Shown here in pieces: positions 6,008 to 17,338 of a stretch of DNA of 19,480 nucleotides. Location: positions 1 through 19,480 of the forward strand of contig MU617199.1 in assembly GCA_025201705.1 (NCBI GenBank). Direction: 5' to 3'. Under the pieces are notes generated by a model. It saw nothing but the letters and a program-made list of their open reading frames with translations, was not told the origin of the DNA and did not search any database. This DNA is from Dissophora ornata (Eukaryota; Mortierellomycota; Mortierellomycetes; Mortierellales; Mortierellaceae). Position 1 is the stretch's first letter, and the number at the start of each line of letters is the position of its first letter. The position numbers and the translations under genes were made by a program.

Positions 6008-9000
6008 ATGGTAGACAGCGATAAGAGCGCGACTCCCTCACAGACTTTCCGAGTCGGATCCTCCACTGAAACTTTCACCATCAAGGCACGGCTGGATAAT
6101 AAGACAGGACAGTATATTATTCTTTGGAAGGACATTCAAAATGCCTTCGAAGACGCAAAGCACGTTAAGCACGGCAACACTATAGTTTCGTATTTGACCG
6201 ACGACGATTTTTTTGAGTAAGTTGACACCGCAAGATAAGATACCTACTCTCAGCGTTAATTCCATTAGCGCCATTAGTGCGTTTGAACTCCAGAAGAACT
6301 GAATCCACACATGTCTATTATCGATGGTAGGATTGAGCCACTGAGATTTGACCATCGCCCAGATGTAGTGCTTGAGGTGGTCATGAAAAATTCTAATCAA
6401 GAGTCGGAGGCCTTCCGTATTACTGGTGCTAGCAGCCCTGTGCTGCCATCGTCGCCAAAGCATGGTTTGGCAACACCTATCTCTTTGAATCGCAGAGACG
6501 AACCCGACGGAATCGTGTCTACTTTGACAGTACAGGACACAGTGGAGGTCAACTCAGCGTCAGAGCAGATATCCGGCATGTCCATTGCCGATAATGCTTC
6601 CATGGATAGCGGCCTCCCCGGTCATTCCAATAACATCACACTCGCAACTCAATCGACGCCTCTCGCCCCTCTCTATGGATCCCTCCCTGAAGCATCCACG
6701 TCTGGGCAAGAGACACAAGTTGCTCGTTATGAGAGTACAATCAATGTGCAGTTCGATAGGATGAACGCTGACATTGACAAGAGGACAGTTCCTCAGGAGG
6801 AGATACTCCAGATGCAACGACTGTTAAGGGAAGTTTCGGCTGGCAATCAAACGATTCAAGAGGTACAACATAACACGGGACAAGACATTATGGAGAAGAT
6901 AGATCAGGTGCTGTTAAAGCAACAACAGGCTCTCGATCAGCTCTCAGTCATCAAGAGCAGGGTCGAGGCGATCTTCACCCAAAACTACGAGTTGCACGAA
7001 TGCCCTATTCCGAGGCTATTCATCGTTCTTCCAAAACCGTTGCGTCGAAGAGACAAAGTAGTCAAGCACGTCTCAAGGCGGTTCCGACTGTACTTCTTGT
7101 GTGAGTGCGGTACCCACACCATGAGTGAGGGCTGCGCGACTGAGCACAAGATTCACTTGGCGAAGCATGGGGGGTACGATATCACCAGACCGACAGAGTT
7201 CTTCAAGAAGTTCGGTCCTCGTGTCCTTCGGGTGCTGCAATGGTTGCGGCATGTGATAGCGGTTGCTGGCGTCGTGGTTCCAGGGCTGGCGCACTTCAAG
7301 CTAGTGGAGGGAATTGACGACTTCAAGAAGAATTTCGAGTTCTCGAAGAAGGACTTTGGTCCACTGCTCGACAAATCGATCGAATATATTGAGGGACAAA
7401 TCAGCAAGACCGGCCAGTGCTCGACTGAAATTGCTGAACACACTAACCTTGAAAAACTGGAGGCGCTGGAGGGAGCAGATTTGAGGCAGCTGGAATGGTA
7501 TTTGCATGGCAGCGATCAGGAGAACTCTCTTGCCAACCTATACAGGATCGTCACACGAGAAGGTCATGTCAAGTGGGTCTGTATCGATCATTATCGTGAA
7601 AACTATCGACTGTCTGCGATGGAGAAGCTGCGGGATGCGGTGATGGCCAACAACGGAATTTTTATTGAGCAAGAGGGCAAAGTCCAGGTCAAAATCGGAT
7701 CCAAGACTCAAGCCAAGCAATTCTATGACGCGATAGTCGGCGCGCGAGGGGTTCAAGAGCTCGATATTACTCTGCAATGGGACGCTACCAAGGAGGATCT
7801 CGAAACATTTGCAAAGGCTATTTCCACGGCCAATATAGTCGATTTGACAATGGACGGGAGCAACTTCAAGGGGCCAGTGCTTGATCTTGCCAACCGTGGT
7901 CGTCGCTTCGACCCCCTCATACTACTTATGTCCAACGAACGAATCCAGTCTCTGCACCTTCGAAACTTTGAGGACATTTATCAGCGTATCGCCAGCACCT
8001 CCATCTTGGAAGCGCCAAAGCTCCGAATCTTACGGATAGATCCAGAACTCCGACTTTCTCTCGATCTGAGCACATTAAGACTGATTTTAAAGAACTGCAT
8101 CAACTTGAACGAACTGGAGGTCGAAACCGAAGCAATTCAGGAAACGGTTGAAGAACTGGGCGGCGAAATACCCAAGCTGAAGAAACTTGAGCGAGTGATT
8201 GTGAATAGTCCTCAAAGCTATGCGAAGATGTCGATCTCAGAGGGGTCCATTACAGGAATGGAGGTGGCCTCTTATCTGTTGAGCTTTGTGCCCGATTCCT
8301 GGGATATGCTGCAGAAGGGACATCTCTCCAATCTACAGCTGTATACTATTTCCGCAGAGGGGGAAGGACGACTGGGCGACATATTACGTTTGAACCCCAA
8401 GCTATCCGAGGTCTTGATTGGATGCGATGTCAAACGATGTGTCGACATCATCGCACGGATCAGTTCGACAAGAGAAGAGCTTCTTTCCAGCGAACAGCCT
8501 CTTTCCAGCGGAGAGTCCTTTTCAGCACTCACGCTCAACCTTTTTGACGAAGCTCAACATTACGACAATGACATCAGCTCCATGATAATGGTCCATTTTC
8601 CAGATAAATCAGGGACTGCAGATGGCTTGTCATTTATCGTAGACACAGGTGCCAGTGTAGACTTGGAGAAATCGGGAATGTTGGCAGTGCTATTCCGTCG
8701 ATATGGGCCATTGATCAGCAATTTGGTGACCGATGAGATGTTCAGCGATCTTTCTGCTTCCAACCTGGACAACGCGACCAAGGATGACGGCTCCAAATTG
8801 ACATATTTGTCATTGAAATCGAGGTCCATTACTTTAGAAGGTCTGGACAGTGTGGATCGAGTCATCTCTCGTTCGGAGAAGCTAAATCAGCTCACGCTTG
8901 ATCTTCAGAATTTGGAAACAAGTCTTGGACAAGAGAAGGCGCAGCGACTGCTCAGTCGATACGGAACGAAGGTGACCGATCTTATTCTGCGAGGAGAGTC

Positions 9001-9493
9001 GGCGAACGAATGGATCCCAGTGATCAGGGACTTGTGTCCAACTAGGAGCGGACTGCCGGAGCTGACGAACTTTACGCTGGAATATCAAGGCTTACAGGCC
9101 CTTTCGCTAGAATGTGTCGAGTGGATTGCCACGATGATAAGCGCCAACAGCCCACCCGCTGGAGATATTTCACCGTCGGATTCATTGGACCAAGGGAAAA
9201 GTCTTGTGAAAATATTTTTGATCCACATGCAGCTCCAGGCCGAAGACTGGAAGACCGTTCTAAACAATGTCGACTATTCTGCTCTCGAAATACTGAGTTT
9301 GGAGAACTCTAATTTCATGCTGGACCAGTTTGAGGTTTTGGTCGATTGTGTCCCGGACAGCGAAGATATGGAGGTGCCGCTGAAGGCGCTGGTACTCGAA
9401 AATACAGATCTAGTTGAACATACTAAACTAGATGAGCTGGTCACTCTGCTGAAGGAGAAGGTGCCGTTTGTGGATATCGCGGGTTTGCCGTAG
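6008..9493 (+). CDS. Large LRR-like protein 1 (module 1), 1123 aa, two exons
   Basis: Exon 1 is 6008-6216. The intron 6217-6330 has donor GTAAGT and acceptor GGTAG, phase 2. Exon 2 is 6331-9493. The junction reads DDDFFE then IEPLRFDHRPDVVLEVV, so the in-frame ATG at 6311 is inside the intron and is not the start. In order there is an N-terminal domain (about 1-90, core WKDIQNAFEDAKHVKHGNTI), a Ser/Thr-rich linker (about 90-215) and a coiled coil (about 227-287). A conserved core follows, with YELHECPIPRLFIVLPK from 289, CECGTHT and an apolar stretch VLQWLRHVIAVAGVVVPGLA. ANLYRIVT lies near 471 and HVKWVCIDHYRENYR near 482. From about 540 to the end there are irregular leucine-rich-repeat-like strands (LEILSLENSNF, LKALVLENTDL). 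The layout is receptor-like, with no NTPase P-loop seen. I know the core as a Mortierella-expanded family of unknown function. The partner gene starts 423 bp downstream. Confidence 0.88.
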
Positions 9494-9916
9494 CATCGGC
9501 CTCCAGGCACAACGCAGAAAATATATACAGTACAACATCGAACCATATTTTGACTTTGACTTTGATCAGTTGTGGCGGCACAGCGGTTCAAATAGATCGC
9601 CAGCACCAGCTGCACTCGATAAAATTTAACAAATGAAGCTTGATGTACAGTGACAGCGTCTGGCGTATCTACTGTCCCGTGCTCGACACTGTTGCTTTTC
9701 TCTTCAGCTCTCTTCCTTGCAGAAACGACCTTTCGTACTCGAAAAATAAACCACTCGAACATACTTCAACCACTATATACAAAAGACCACGCCGCCCCAA
9801 CTCCTACCCTCCGGAATATCAACGCATCTTTCGATCAGACGCGTCATCAGCAAGGCGGCTAACAATCTGAACTCTCTTGCATTTTCCTTGTCGCTCTACA
9901 TCGCATCACATCGAAC
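9494..9916 (+). promoter_or_regulatory. Intergenic region between large gene 1 and its partner
   Basis: This region holds the 3' UTR of large gene 1 and the promoter of the partner gene. No canonical AATAAA lies just after the stop; AAAATATATACAG at about 9518-9530 is AT-rich. A pyrimidine tract (about 9688-9718) and CTATATAC at 9773-9780 could serve the partner. Short runs here (AAGCTTGATGTACAGTG, GGCGTATCT) resemble the intergenic region of module 2 (AAGCTTCATCTTGTAGTG, GGCGTCTGTGGGTATCT), supporting duplication of the whole module. Confidence 0.45.
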
Positions 9917-11447
9917 ATGATAATCTCCCCGGCAGCCGAGTTCCTTCGCCGTCGCAAGGCGCCACATATTGGAGAGATTCTGGAGGTGTTTCGGCGGGTG
10001 TTTGGCGTGGACGACGCAGATACTCTATACAACACGCTGATCATGGCAGCATCCCAAGTTCTCGAGCTTGATCCGGATTGTCAGCGAGTGGCAGCATACT
10101 TGAAGCAAATGGAGGTACTTTACAACGCCACTAAGTTGAAAATGTCCATGGGTTGTTTGTTCTGCCAGTAACAACCATCCTGAATGTAATTGTCTTTTAC
10201 ATGGCAGGATCCAAGCTTCAAGGGACTCTGCACGAGCCTGTGCCGTAGCTCCTCATGGCCTCCATCCAACACCATTGCAGAGATGATCGCTCCCACCTTC
10301 CAAGTCTCTAATGAAGATGGGCTATTCTTAAAAGGACGCGCCGTCTCTGTCGGATATATCATCAAGAGCGCTGCCAAAGAGTTGGAAACACTATGGATGA
10401 AAGATGATTTGCCCTACATCGACAGACGCAAGTGTGTTCTCGGAGGATCGTCCATTTTGGATATGACTGACAGGACACCCGGTAGCATGTTGGACAGCCT
10501 CTTCTCGCAGGACGAGTGCAAAGAATTACAATGGAGACTCTCTTATTTGAAAGGATTCATTCCAAGTAGCACTCCGTTACTTTCAGCACATGTCTTTCAG
10601 CAATGGAACAAATGTGTCGATATAGCTAAAGGGTATGTATATCGGATGGCGCAACAGAGAAGCTTCATTTACAACATATGTCAACCGTTTATTCCTTCTG
10701 GCGTCATTTAGGACTGGCATACAGGAGGCCAGGATGTATCTCTTGTTGCAGATGGAAGAGAGCGTCGGTGAGATGGCGAATGGCCTCTCAGTGCTGCTGT
10801 CCGTCTTGGATGGGATGACGATGATCCCCGAGCTATTCAGCAGTGAAGGTGCCAACGAGAGAGCAGAAATCACAGCGCATGATATATACGCTATCCTTTG
10901 GCACCCGATATTGACAGAGCTCTTCAAGGCATCCCCAGCAAAGGTGAGAGTCAGTGTCGATCCACCACTTGAGCCAGACGAAGACTTTGAGACCAGAGAG
11001 GAGAGAGCCTTTGCCTCCTGCGTCAAGGCGCAGCTCGTTGTGGACCACCAACAGGATGAATATGCGCTGGCTGTCATCGAAGTTGCCAGAGATACTTGGC
11101 AGGGCGGAGTTTGTCTCCAGAGGGGAAAACTCTTGCGTGAGGTCAAGTCTGTCTCAAGCACATTGAACAATCTCACATTGTCCAACTGTACTATGCCGCG
11201 CTATACAGCCGCCCTTGGGGTTAGGATTACAGGCATCTCTGGTGATGTCCTTTCGATGCATGTGCCAGCGCCCGGCTTGTACGTTTCTCTTTTGGAGGCC
11301 AGTATTCAGTTGCCTGACACCTTGGATTCAATGGAGCAGTTCGGAGACACTTTGAGGGCACTTTTCTGGTTCAGAGACCAGGTGGACCACAAAGCCGGTC
11401 TTCTTTCTCGTCAGCTGTCGTTCAGTGCCGGAGTGCTACACACCTAG
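9917..11447 (+). CDS. Partner protein A (module 1), 452 aa, three exons
   Basis: Exons are 9917-10114, 10208-10632 and 10712-11447. Intron 1 (GTACTT to GGCAG) is phase 0 and intron 2 (GTATGT to TTTAG) is phase 2. The three parts join to one 452-codon frame. Residues 1-207 (VFGVDDADTLYNTLIMAASQ, later CKELQWRLSYLKGFIPSS) are unique in this window. Residues from about 213 (EARMYLLLQMEESVGEMANG) to the end match partner B. The shared part includes HDIYAILWHPILTELF, EERAFASCVKAQLVVDH, and D319 then YALAVIEVAR with E331 and R334, followed by a GKLLREVK stretch. The C-terminal half ends in a GDTLRALFWFRDQV helix. There is no signal peptide or membrane helix. The strand-like IEVAR flanked by acids is loosely reminiscent of a restriction-endonuclease-like fold, but the canonical ExK spacing is not met. 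The function is unknown. Confidence 0.82.
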
Positions 11448-11876
11448 GGTGAATGTTATCCACGAAATATGGCGCTACACAGAGGAAAACAATGGCGTCG
11501 ATTCACATAGCCGAGAAACGATTAAATGATGGCTGTGTTGCTAGCGGACGAAAGCCATGGATTCACGAGAATAAATCCTCAAGATTACTGAGCCATCTTA
11601 GCTAGTTCATCCAATGCGTAATGTTATAACATCAATACAGAAACCCTTTCAGACGAGCGTGAGCAACTGATTTGTCGTGTTGATTTCGTCCGTCACATCC
11701 TATCGACGTGCAAGGCGCACGACTTGTCGACGAAGTGCAACAGATGTAGACGCCATCGATTTGTGTGGAGCAGTTCCATTATATTAGGCCCCTTGAGGGG
11801 ACCCAGTAAATTTCCTTGAACGAACTATCATTCTGTTTGAGACAAATATATTGTATCGCGACCCTGCAATGGCTTT
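11448..11876 (+). other. 3' UTR of partner A and gene-free spacer
   Basis: AATAAA at 11570-11575, 123 bp after the stop, is a plausible polyadenylation signal. The remainder up to the transposon holds no open frame of note. The 12-bp palindrome ATGTTATAACAT (11621-11632) is the only structure I noticed. Confidence 0.5.
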
Positions 11877-13265
11877 CACAGCATTTCCGCAAATTGTTGA
11901 AACGAGCCGGACATTCAATTGAAACGGCCGGGTTGGGAGGATTGGAACGGCTTGATTTTTACATTGGGCCAAAGCCCTCCGAGCAGAGGAAATTTTATTT
12001 GGGCCAAAGACACATTCGTTGTTGCTTATTCCAAAATTTTTAGGCCTTTGATACTAATAAACTTCTCGCTGCTCGAGACACTATTGATGGCGTTCATAAG
12101 CTGCTCCGTAGGACCTCTACCCTCACAGCACTTGAGGCCTGTGAGTACATCAAAGCCCTTCTGCTACTCGATAGCTTTTGCGCGGCCCGGGTACAGCTCC
12201 ATCAGCTCTTGCTTGAGTTGCTCCATCTCCTCGTCTTTTTCATCTGGGACAACCATTCGAAGGGATTCTTGCATTACTTTAGTTATGGCGAGGACGTGGG
12301 CATAGTAGTTGTGGATGGTGGCTATCGCCACGTCATCCCGAGCAGAAACAAGGAAAGGCTACAATTGACCATTGGGGATTTTGGCCTTGTGATTTCGCTC
12401 CCTTCGATACTTGGATATGACGCAAATCATATGGCAATTATACTTCCTGCATCCAACGGCTGAGCGGTGATGTCGTTTTTGGTGGCAGTCAAATGAGCTC
12501 GATATTCTTAAAGTCAAGGCCGTCAGTTCTGCTATGTCCTGGTGCATTGTCCATTAGTAAGGCGATGTGTCGTCCTTCCATAGAAGCATCGAGCTCCATA
12601 AGCCAGTCCTTGAATAGGACCATAGACATATATCCACTGCCTTTAAAATCCGTCTTCAGCCTTGCCTGTGTCTCTACGTCTTGTCCTTTCGGACGGTGAG
12701 CAGCTAAAAGGAGCAGCAAGGAACATATACATTAGATATAATTGTTAGGCAAAGGTCCCCTGGATAATGGACGTGGGTTTCTGAACTTGATCATCTTACA
12801 GAATACAAAGGGCATCCGCTTGTCTGATTCATCGGCGTTACAACATAGCAGGATGGAAACCCTGGCCTCTTTGATAACCTTTCGATCACGGACAGCTTTA
12901 TCAGACAACGTCTTGTTCGACAGGACCTTGAGGTATAGACCTGTTTCGTCACAATTGTAAATATCGGCCGGGTCGAGGCTTGAAAGCTGTTTCGCTGTCT
13001 GTTGGAATTGTGGACCATACTTTACCATATCAACATCGCCCTCCTCACCTTGGGCGCAATGCATATGAATTGAGGACCAAACATGTGTACATTCTGGCCC
13101 AATAAAATTTCCCCGGGTCCAACTGCTCTGAGGGCACAATGCAAAAATCAATCCTCTCAAGTCTCAACCCGAACCGTTTCAATTGACATGTCTGGCTAAT
13201 TTCCCATTTTTTGGTCGTTCTGAAAAATGATTTTAATCGTTTTCAACAATTGTAGAAATGCTGTG
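11877..13265 (-). mobile_element. Degenerate pogo/Tigger-type DNA transposon with long imperfect inverted repeats
   Basis: Segment 11877-12012 (starting CACAGCATTTCCGCAAATTG) is an imperfect inverted copy of 13085-13265 (reverse strand starting CACAGCATTTCTACAATTG). Shared runs include TCAATTGAAACGG and GGAAATTTTATT. The right arm has about 40 extra bases. A broken DDE transposase on the minus strand lies between them and also overlaps the right arm. No TA duplication abuts these ends, so the arms may be an internal inverted duplication rather than true termini. The element separates the two gene modules. Confidence 0.65.
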
Positions 13266-13450
13266 GCAGGCGCTCCTCCAGTTCAAGAACGCTATCGCTG
13301 CTTCTTTTCGCTGAAGACGATGATAAGTGAATGCATTCCTGGGGTAGAAAATTTTGGGAACATGCGGCGGCGAAGTGTAGATGCCAATGTCGTACAACAA
13401 ATGCAAGGCATGATTGGTGTAAATAAAATAAAAGCCTTGACCCTTTCATC
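12035..13450 (-). pseudogene. Broken pogo/Tigger-type (DDE_1) transposase
   Basis: Fragments in order on the minus strand are as follows. A VLELEERLPQHF segment (about 13285-13250) resembles the CENP-B-type helix-turn-helix region. HMHCAQGEEGDVDM (about 13065) matches the family's RHGEA-D block. DPADIYNCDETGLYLK carries the first catalytic Asp. SGYMSMVLFKDWLMELDASM is followed by IALLMDNAPGHS with the second Asp. LPPKTTS comes after an in-frame TGA, and QPLDAGSIIAI, one frame away, carries the third Asp (codon at 12451-12453). A C-terminal piece DDVAIATIHNYYAHV lies near 12300-12340. Stops at the NNYI and NIELI ends and frameshifts show it cannot make a full enzyme. In intact relatives it would cut and paste DNA at TA sites. 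Confidence 0.85.
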
Positions 13451-13527
13451 TTTTCATCTTTCCACTTTGCTCATTATCCTTCTCCCCTCTTACCTCTTAT
13501 ATACATCTCCACCTTTGATACAACTCC
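13266..13527 (+). promoter_or_regulatory. Upstream region of large gene 2
   Basis: The left part still overlaps minus-strand transposase remnants. From about 13438 the sequence is pyrimidine-rich, then TTATATAC at 13498-13505 and CATCTCCACC lead to the ATG at 13528. The promoter therefore appears very short and starts close to the transposon. It does not share the long leader of large gene 1. Confidence 0.45.
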
Positions 13528-16500
13528 ATGACAAACAGTGATACAAGTGAGCACCCTACACAGATGTTCCAAGTTGAGTCATCTAGACCCTTCAACATCA
13601 TTTCCAGGAGAGACAACGATACAAGGAAACATATCATTCTCTGGAAGGACATTCAGCGAGTAATCAAGAACGCTGCCTATGTTAAATTGGGTGCGGATAT
13701 AGTGTCGTTTATGACAGACGAATGTTTCGAAGAGTAAGTCTAGGAAAACGGCGACTGTTCGTTTAACATAATTATCAGAAAGCATTCTCAGGTGCATTTC
13801 ATACAGAAACTGTCTCATATGTATCTTCCGTGGATTGTAGTCTTGTCCCGTTGCGGATTGAACACCATCCAGGCCAAATTCTCGAAGTGGTCATCGAGAC
13901 CTATGATCAAGCATCAGGAATTGTTCGAGACGGCCGTATAGGGAAGACCGATGGGCCCACGCCTACATTAGAGGAGTTTGCCTTTGCCATTCAACCCAAA
14001 AGCATCAACGCATATAGTGACGCGGCTCCTATTCTCACCAGAATTGATGCAGCTGAAGTTCAGAGAACATATCAGCAATTGGCCGGGCTCGCCATTGCCA
14101 ACGCGGAATCTATGGACAAACACCTCGTTTCGCACTCTACGGAAATGTCATCCGAGTCAAAATCGTCTCTTCAGGCGTACAGCCAACTCTACAAATCCTT
14201 CCTTGAGGCCGTGAAGTCTGGACAAGAGGTTCAGGCCGCTGGCATCAAGCGTGACATGGATGTGCGATTTGACCAGCTGCAGGTAGAGATGGAGAGAAAC
14301 AGGGGCCTTCAACGTCAATTGCTAGAGAAGCAGGGGGAGATTCAACAACTGCAGCAGCAAATGGCCGCGAAGCAACAAGAAATATTGGACAAGCAACAAC
14401 AAGCTCTTAATCATCTGGCGCTTATCCAGAACAGGATCCATGCGATCTTTACTCAAAACTACGAGTTGCACGAATACCCCATTCCGAGGCTATTCATCGT
14501 TCTTCCAAAGCCAATGCGTCGAAGGGACGCGCTTGTCAATCTGGTCTCACAGCATTTCCGTCTATTCTTTTTATGCGAATGTGGCACTCACACCATGAGC
14601 GAGGGTTCTAGGATTCCCCACGAGATCCACATGGCGAAGCACGAGGGATACGAGATTAACAAACCGACAGAGTTCTTTCAGAAGTTCGGTCCTCGTGTCC
14701 TGAAGGTGTTGCAATGGCTGAGGTATGGAATTGCGATTGCCGGTGTTGTGGTTCCACCACTGGCACAGTTTAAATTGGTGAAGGGGATTGACGAGTTCAA
14801 GAAGAATTTCGACGTCTCAAAGGAGAACATTGGCCCTCTGATCGACCAATCGATCAGCTATCTCCAAGGACAGATCGACAGTCGCAACGATGACAAGGTG
14901 GGCGCCATTTCTGAGCACACAGAGCTCGAAAAACTGGAGGTGCTGGAGGGAGCAGATCTGAGACAGCTGGAATCATATTTGCGGGATAGCGATCAGGGGC
15001 GCTCTCTTGCCAACCTGTACAGGATCGTCACGCCGGAGGGTCATGTCAAGTGGGTCTGTATCGATCACTATCGCGAAAATTATCGACTATCTGCGATGAA
15101 GCAGTTGAAAGATGTAGTAGAGGCGAATGAAGGAACGTTTATTGAGGAAGAAGGAAAGATCGAGGTCAAGATTGGCTCCAAGATTCAAGCTAGGCAATTC
15201 TATGAGGCGATGGTTAACACGAGAGGGGTTCAAGAGCTCGACATTACTCTGCAATGGGATGTGACCAAGGAAGATCTTCAGACGTTTGCGGCCGCTGTTA
15301 CCAAGGCCAACATAGTCCATCTGAGAATGGATGGAAGCAGCTTTAAGGGGCCGGCGGTCGATGTTGTCAACCGTGGTCGTCGTTTCGATCCGCTGATGCA
15401 GCTCATGTCCAACGGGCGAATCCAGTCTCTGAATCTCATGGATTTCAAAGACTTTTACCAGCGTATCTCCACGGCCTCTATCACAGTCGCGTCTCAATTG
15501 CGAGTTCTTTCGATTGTACTCCCGATAGAGCCGTCGATCGGACAATACCCGCTATTGAGGCAGATTCTCTCTAAATGTCCCTCCTTGATGGAGCTGACAG
15601 TCGATACTCGACTGGTCAATGAAGCGCTCAGCGAAGTACGCGGAAACGGGTCCTTGCTCCGGAACCTTAAGAAACTGCAAGGGAATAGCCAGGACGCCAA
15701 CGTGGTTATGTCGATCTCGCATGGAGACGTGACCGACCTTATGGCGGCATCAAAGCGGTTCAATTTTGTCTCTGATCATCGCGGCATTCTGCAGAGAGGA
15801 TGTCTTACCAGTCTACGATTGGATGATATGTATTGGGACAGCAGCCAGCAAGGAATCTCCATTCTAGGACGCACACAGGACCGCATTCCAAACTTGGGCA
15901 ATATCTCATTGCAGGAACTAGAAAATATCGCACATCTGAATCCAAATCTCTCCAAGGTCGCAATCAGATGCTATCCCTGGGACTGCGTCAGTACCATTGG
16001 ATCGTTTAAAGCAATAAGGGAAAAGCTTATCGCGAGCGACCAACTCTGTGCAGCACTCGAGGTTGCAATTTATACCAAGCCAGTATGGAAGGACGACACT
16101 GTCCGGCGCGTGGTTCGGATCCAGTTTCCAGGCACCCAGCAAGTCGCAGATGATATGGTGATTGAATTAGACACACGTGGCTGGGCCACTGAAGGCCATT
16201 CGGATTTGGTGTCTGATCTCTTCCACCAATTTGGACCGTTTGTCGGATGCCTGGAGACTGGTCCAACCTTCAGCGACAGATCTGCCTCTGAGCTTGACGA
16301 CGAGACCAGGAGCTGTGGCTCCAATTTGACATTTTTGGCACTGGATTCGACATCTTTGACGTTCAATGGTCTGGATTGCATGGACCAAGTCATCGCTCGC
16401 TCACAGAAGCTTGAGCAGCTTCGACTTGACCTTGGGGGTTTGGAAACCGCATTTGGACAGGAGAAAGCACTGCGATTACTCAGTCAACATGGGATGACAG

Positions 16501-17084
16501 TGAGCGATCTAGTCCTGCATGGTAAATCGGCGGACTCATGGATCCCCTCGATTGGTAGTCATTTTCCAACAAGATGCGAACTGCCGAAGCTGACTAGCTT
16601 TACACTAGAGTGTCCAGACACGCCGCAAGTTCCGTATGATTTTGCCCAGTGGATTGCCGCGATGATCTCTGGTCCACCTCAGCTACCCACGTCCTTGTCG
16701 GATTCCAAGACTCCATCGCAAGATACAACTATTCCAGAGCCCATGCGAGAATCAACCGAGACGTCCCAGGGCTGGAAGGCTCTGAGGGTAATCAAGTTGG
16801 GAAACATAAAGCTCCACCCTGACGACTGGAGGATTGTGATCAACGCAATGGATATCTCTGCTTTGGATGTCCTGGATTTTGAGAACTCTAATTTCTCAAG
16901 GGAGCAGCTCGATGTGTTGGCGGATTGCATCCCGGACAGCGACGATTTGGATGTGTCATTGAAGGAACTGACGCTCAATGGAACGGATCTTGTCAAGTAT
17001 GTAAATTTAGATGCGCTGAAGAAGGTGGTTGCCAAGCTGAAAGAGAAGGCGCCGCTTGTCCAGGTCAAAGGCCTACCGTTCTAG
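13528..17084 (+). CDS. Large LRR-like protein 2 (module 2), 1149 aa, two exons
   Basis: Exon 1 is 13528-13733. The intron 13734-13840 has donor GTAAGT and acceptor TTGTAG, phase 2, at the same place as in large gene 1. Exon 2 is 13841-17084. The junction reads TDECFE, D, LVPLRIEHHPGQILEVV. An apparent start at 13830 is a GTG inside the intron. The order is the same as in protein 1: N-terminal domain (about 1-90, WKDIQRVIKNAAYVKLGADI), variable linker, and a Gln/Glu-rich coiled coil (about 209-273, QQLQQQMAAKQQEILDKQQQ). The conserved core starts YELHEYPIPRLFIVLPK at 276, with ANLYRIVTPEGHVKWVCIDH near 459, then an LRR-like region to the end (LDVLDFENSNF, LKELTLNGTDL). By eye the core is about 70-75% identical to protein 1. 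The middle of the LRR region is far less so and has an extra stretch near SQQGISILGRTQDRIP. The function is unknown. Partner B starts 255 bp downstream. Confidence 0.88.
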
Positions 17085-17338
17085 AGTAGTAACATGTTGA
17101 GAGTAACACGCAAATAAATAAGTCAATGGTGAGGGTCAACGGCACAGAAAACACTGCAGAGCAACGATGACACGGGGGTTCAAGCTTCATCTTGTAGTGC
17201 TGGTGAATTGAATGGTGGCGTCTGTGGGTATCTTTTGAGCTTCTACGCCGCTGATTTTGTCTCTTCGCTCCTTCCTTCCCTACACCAGTAGCTATTGCCT
17301 TCTCCCCTGTACTTTTTACACATAACTAACCAGGCATC
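17085..17338 (+). promoter_or_regulatory. 3' end signal of large gene 2 and promoter of partner B
   Basis: AATAAA at 17113-17118 lies 29 bp after the stop. A pyrimidine-rich tract at about 17260-17320 (CTCTTCGCTCCTTCCTTCCC) precedes the partner B start. The spacing is shorter than in module 1 but with recognisable shared runs. Confidence 0.5.

Larger units (their letters stand above)
5450..6395 (+). repeat. Long dispersed direct repeat, copy 2
   Basis: This is the counterpart of 1110-1956 and contains the leader, first exon, intron and start of exon 2 of the intact large gene. It retains the 48 bp missing from copy 1 and has an expanded purine tract. The GACTTTGAA/TTCAAAGTC inverted repeat is at 5628-5661. 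Confidence 0.8.

Noticed and set aside
5593..6135. Long minus-strand open frame opposite the leader of large gene 1, and the similar ones at 1384-1627
   Set aside because: They are Ser/Pro or Lys/Glu low-complexity readings of the purine and pyrimidine tracts and run antisense to the duplicated leader.
8272..8865. Minus-strand open frames inside the large genes
   Set aside because: They are shadows of the plus-strand LRR-like coding sequence, without conservation between the two paralogues.
6311..9493. ATG at 6311 as the start of large gene 1
   Set aside because: It lies within an intron with good GT and AG sites. Splicing from 6216 to 6331 restores the conserved N-terminal domain and matches the structure of large gene 2.
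10190..10711. Separate gene in the middle of partner A
   Set aside because: The frame begins inside intron 1 and ends inside intron 2; splicing joins it with its neighbours into one 452-codon frame.
11621..11632. Palindrome ATGTTATAACAT as a regulatory site or transposon end
   Set aside because: It is a single short AT-rich palindrome with no partner or second copy; chance is likely.
11877..13265. Inverted arms as certain transposon termini
   Set aside because: No TA or other target duplication abuts CACAGC on either side, and the right arm overlaps transposase coding sequence. I keep them as inverted repeats only.
13830..17084. Start at 13830 for large gene 2
   Set aside because: The codon is GTG and lies before the acceptor at 13840; exon 1 at 13528-13733 joins in phase.
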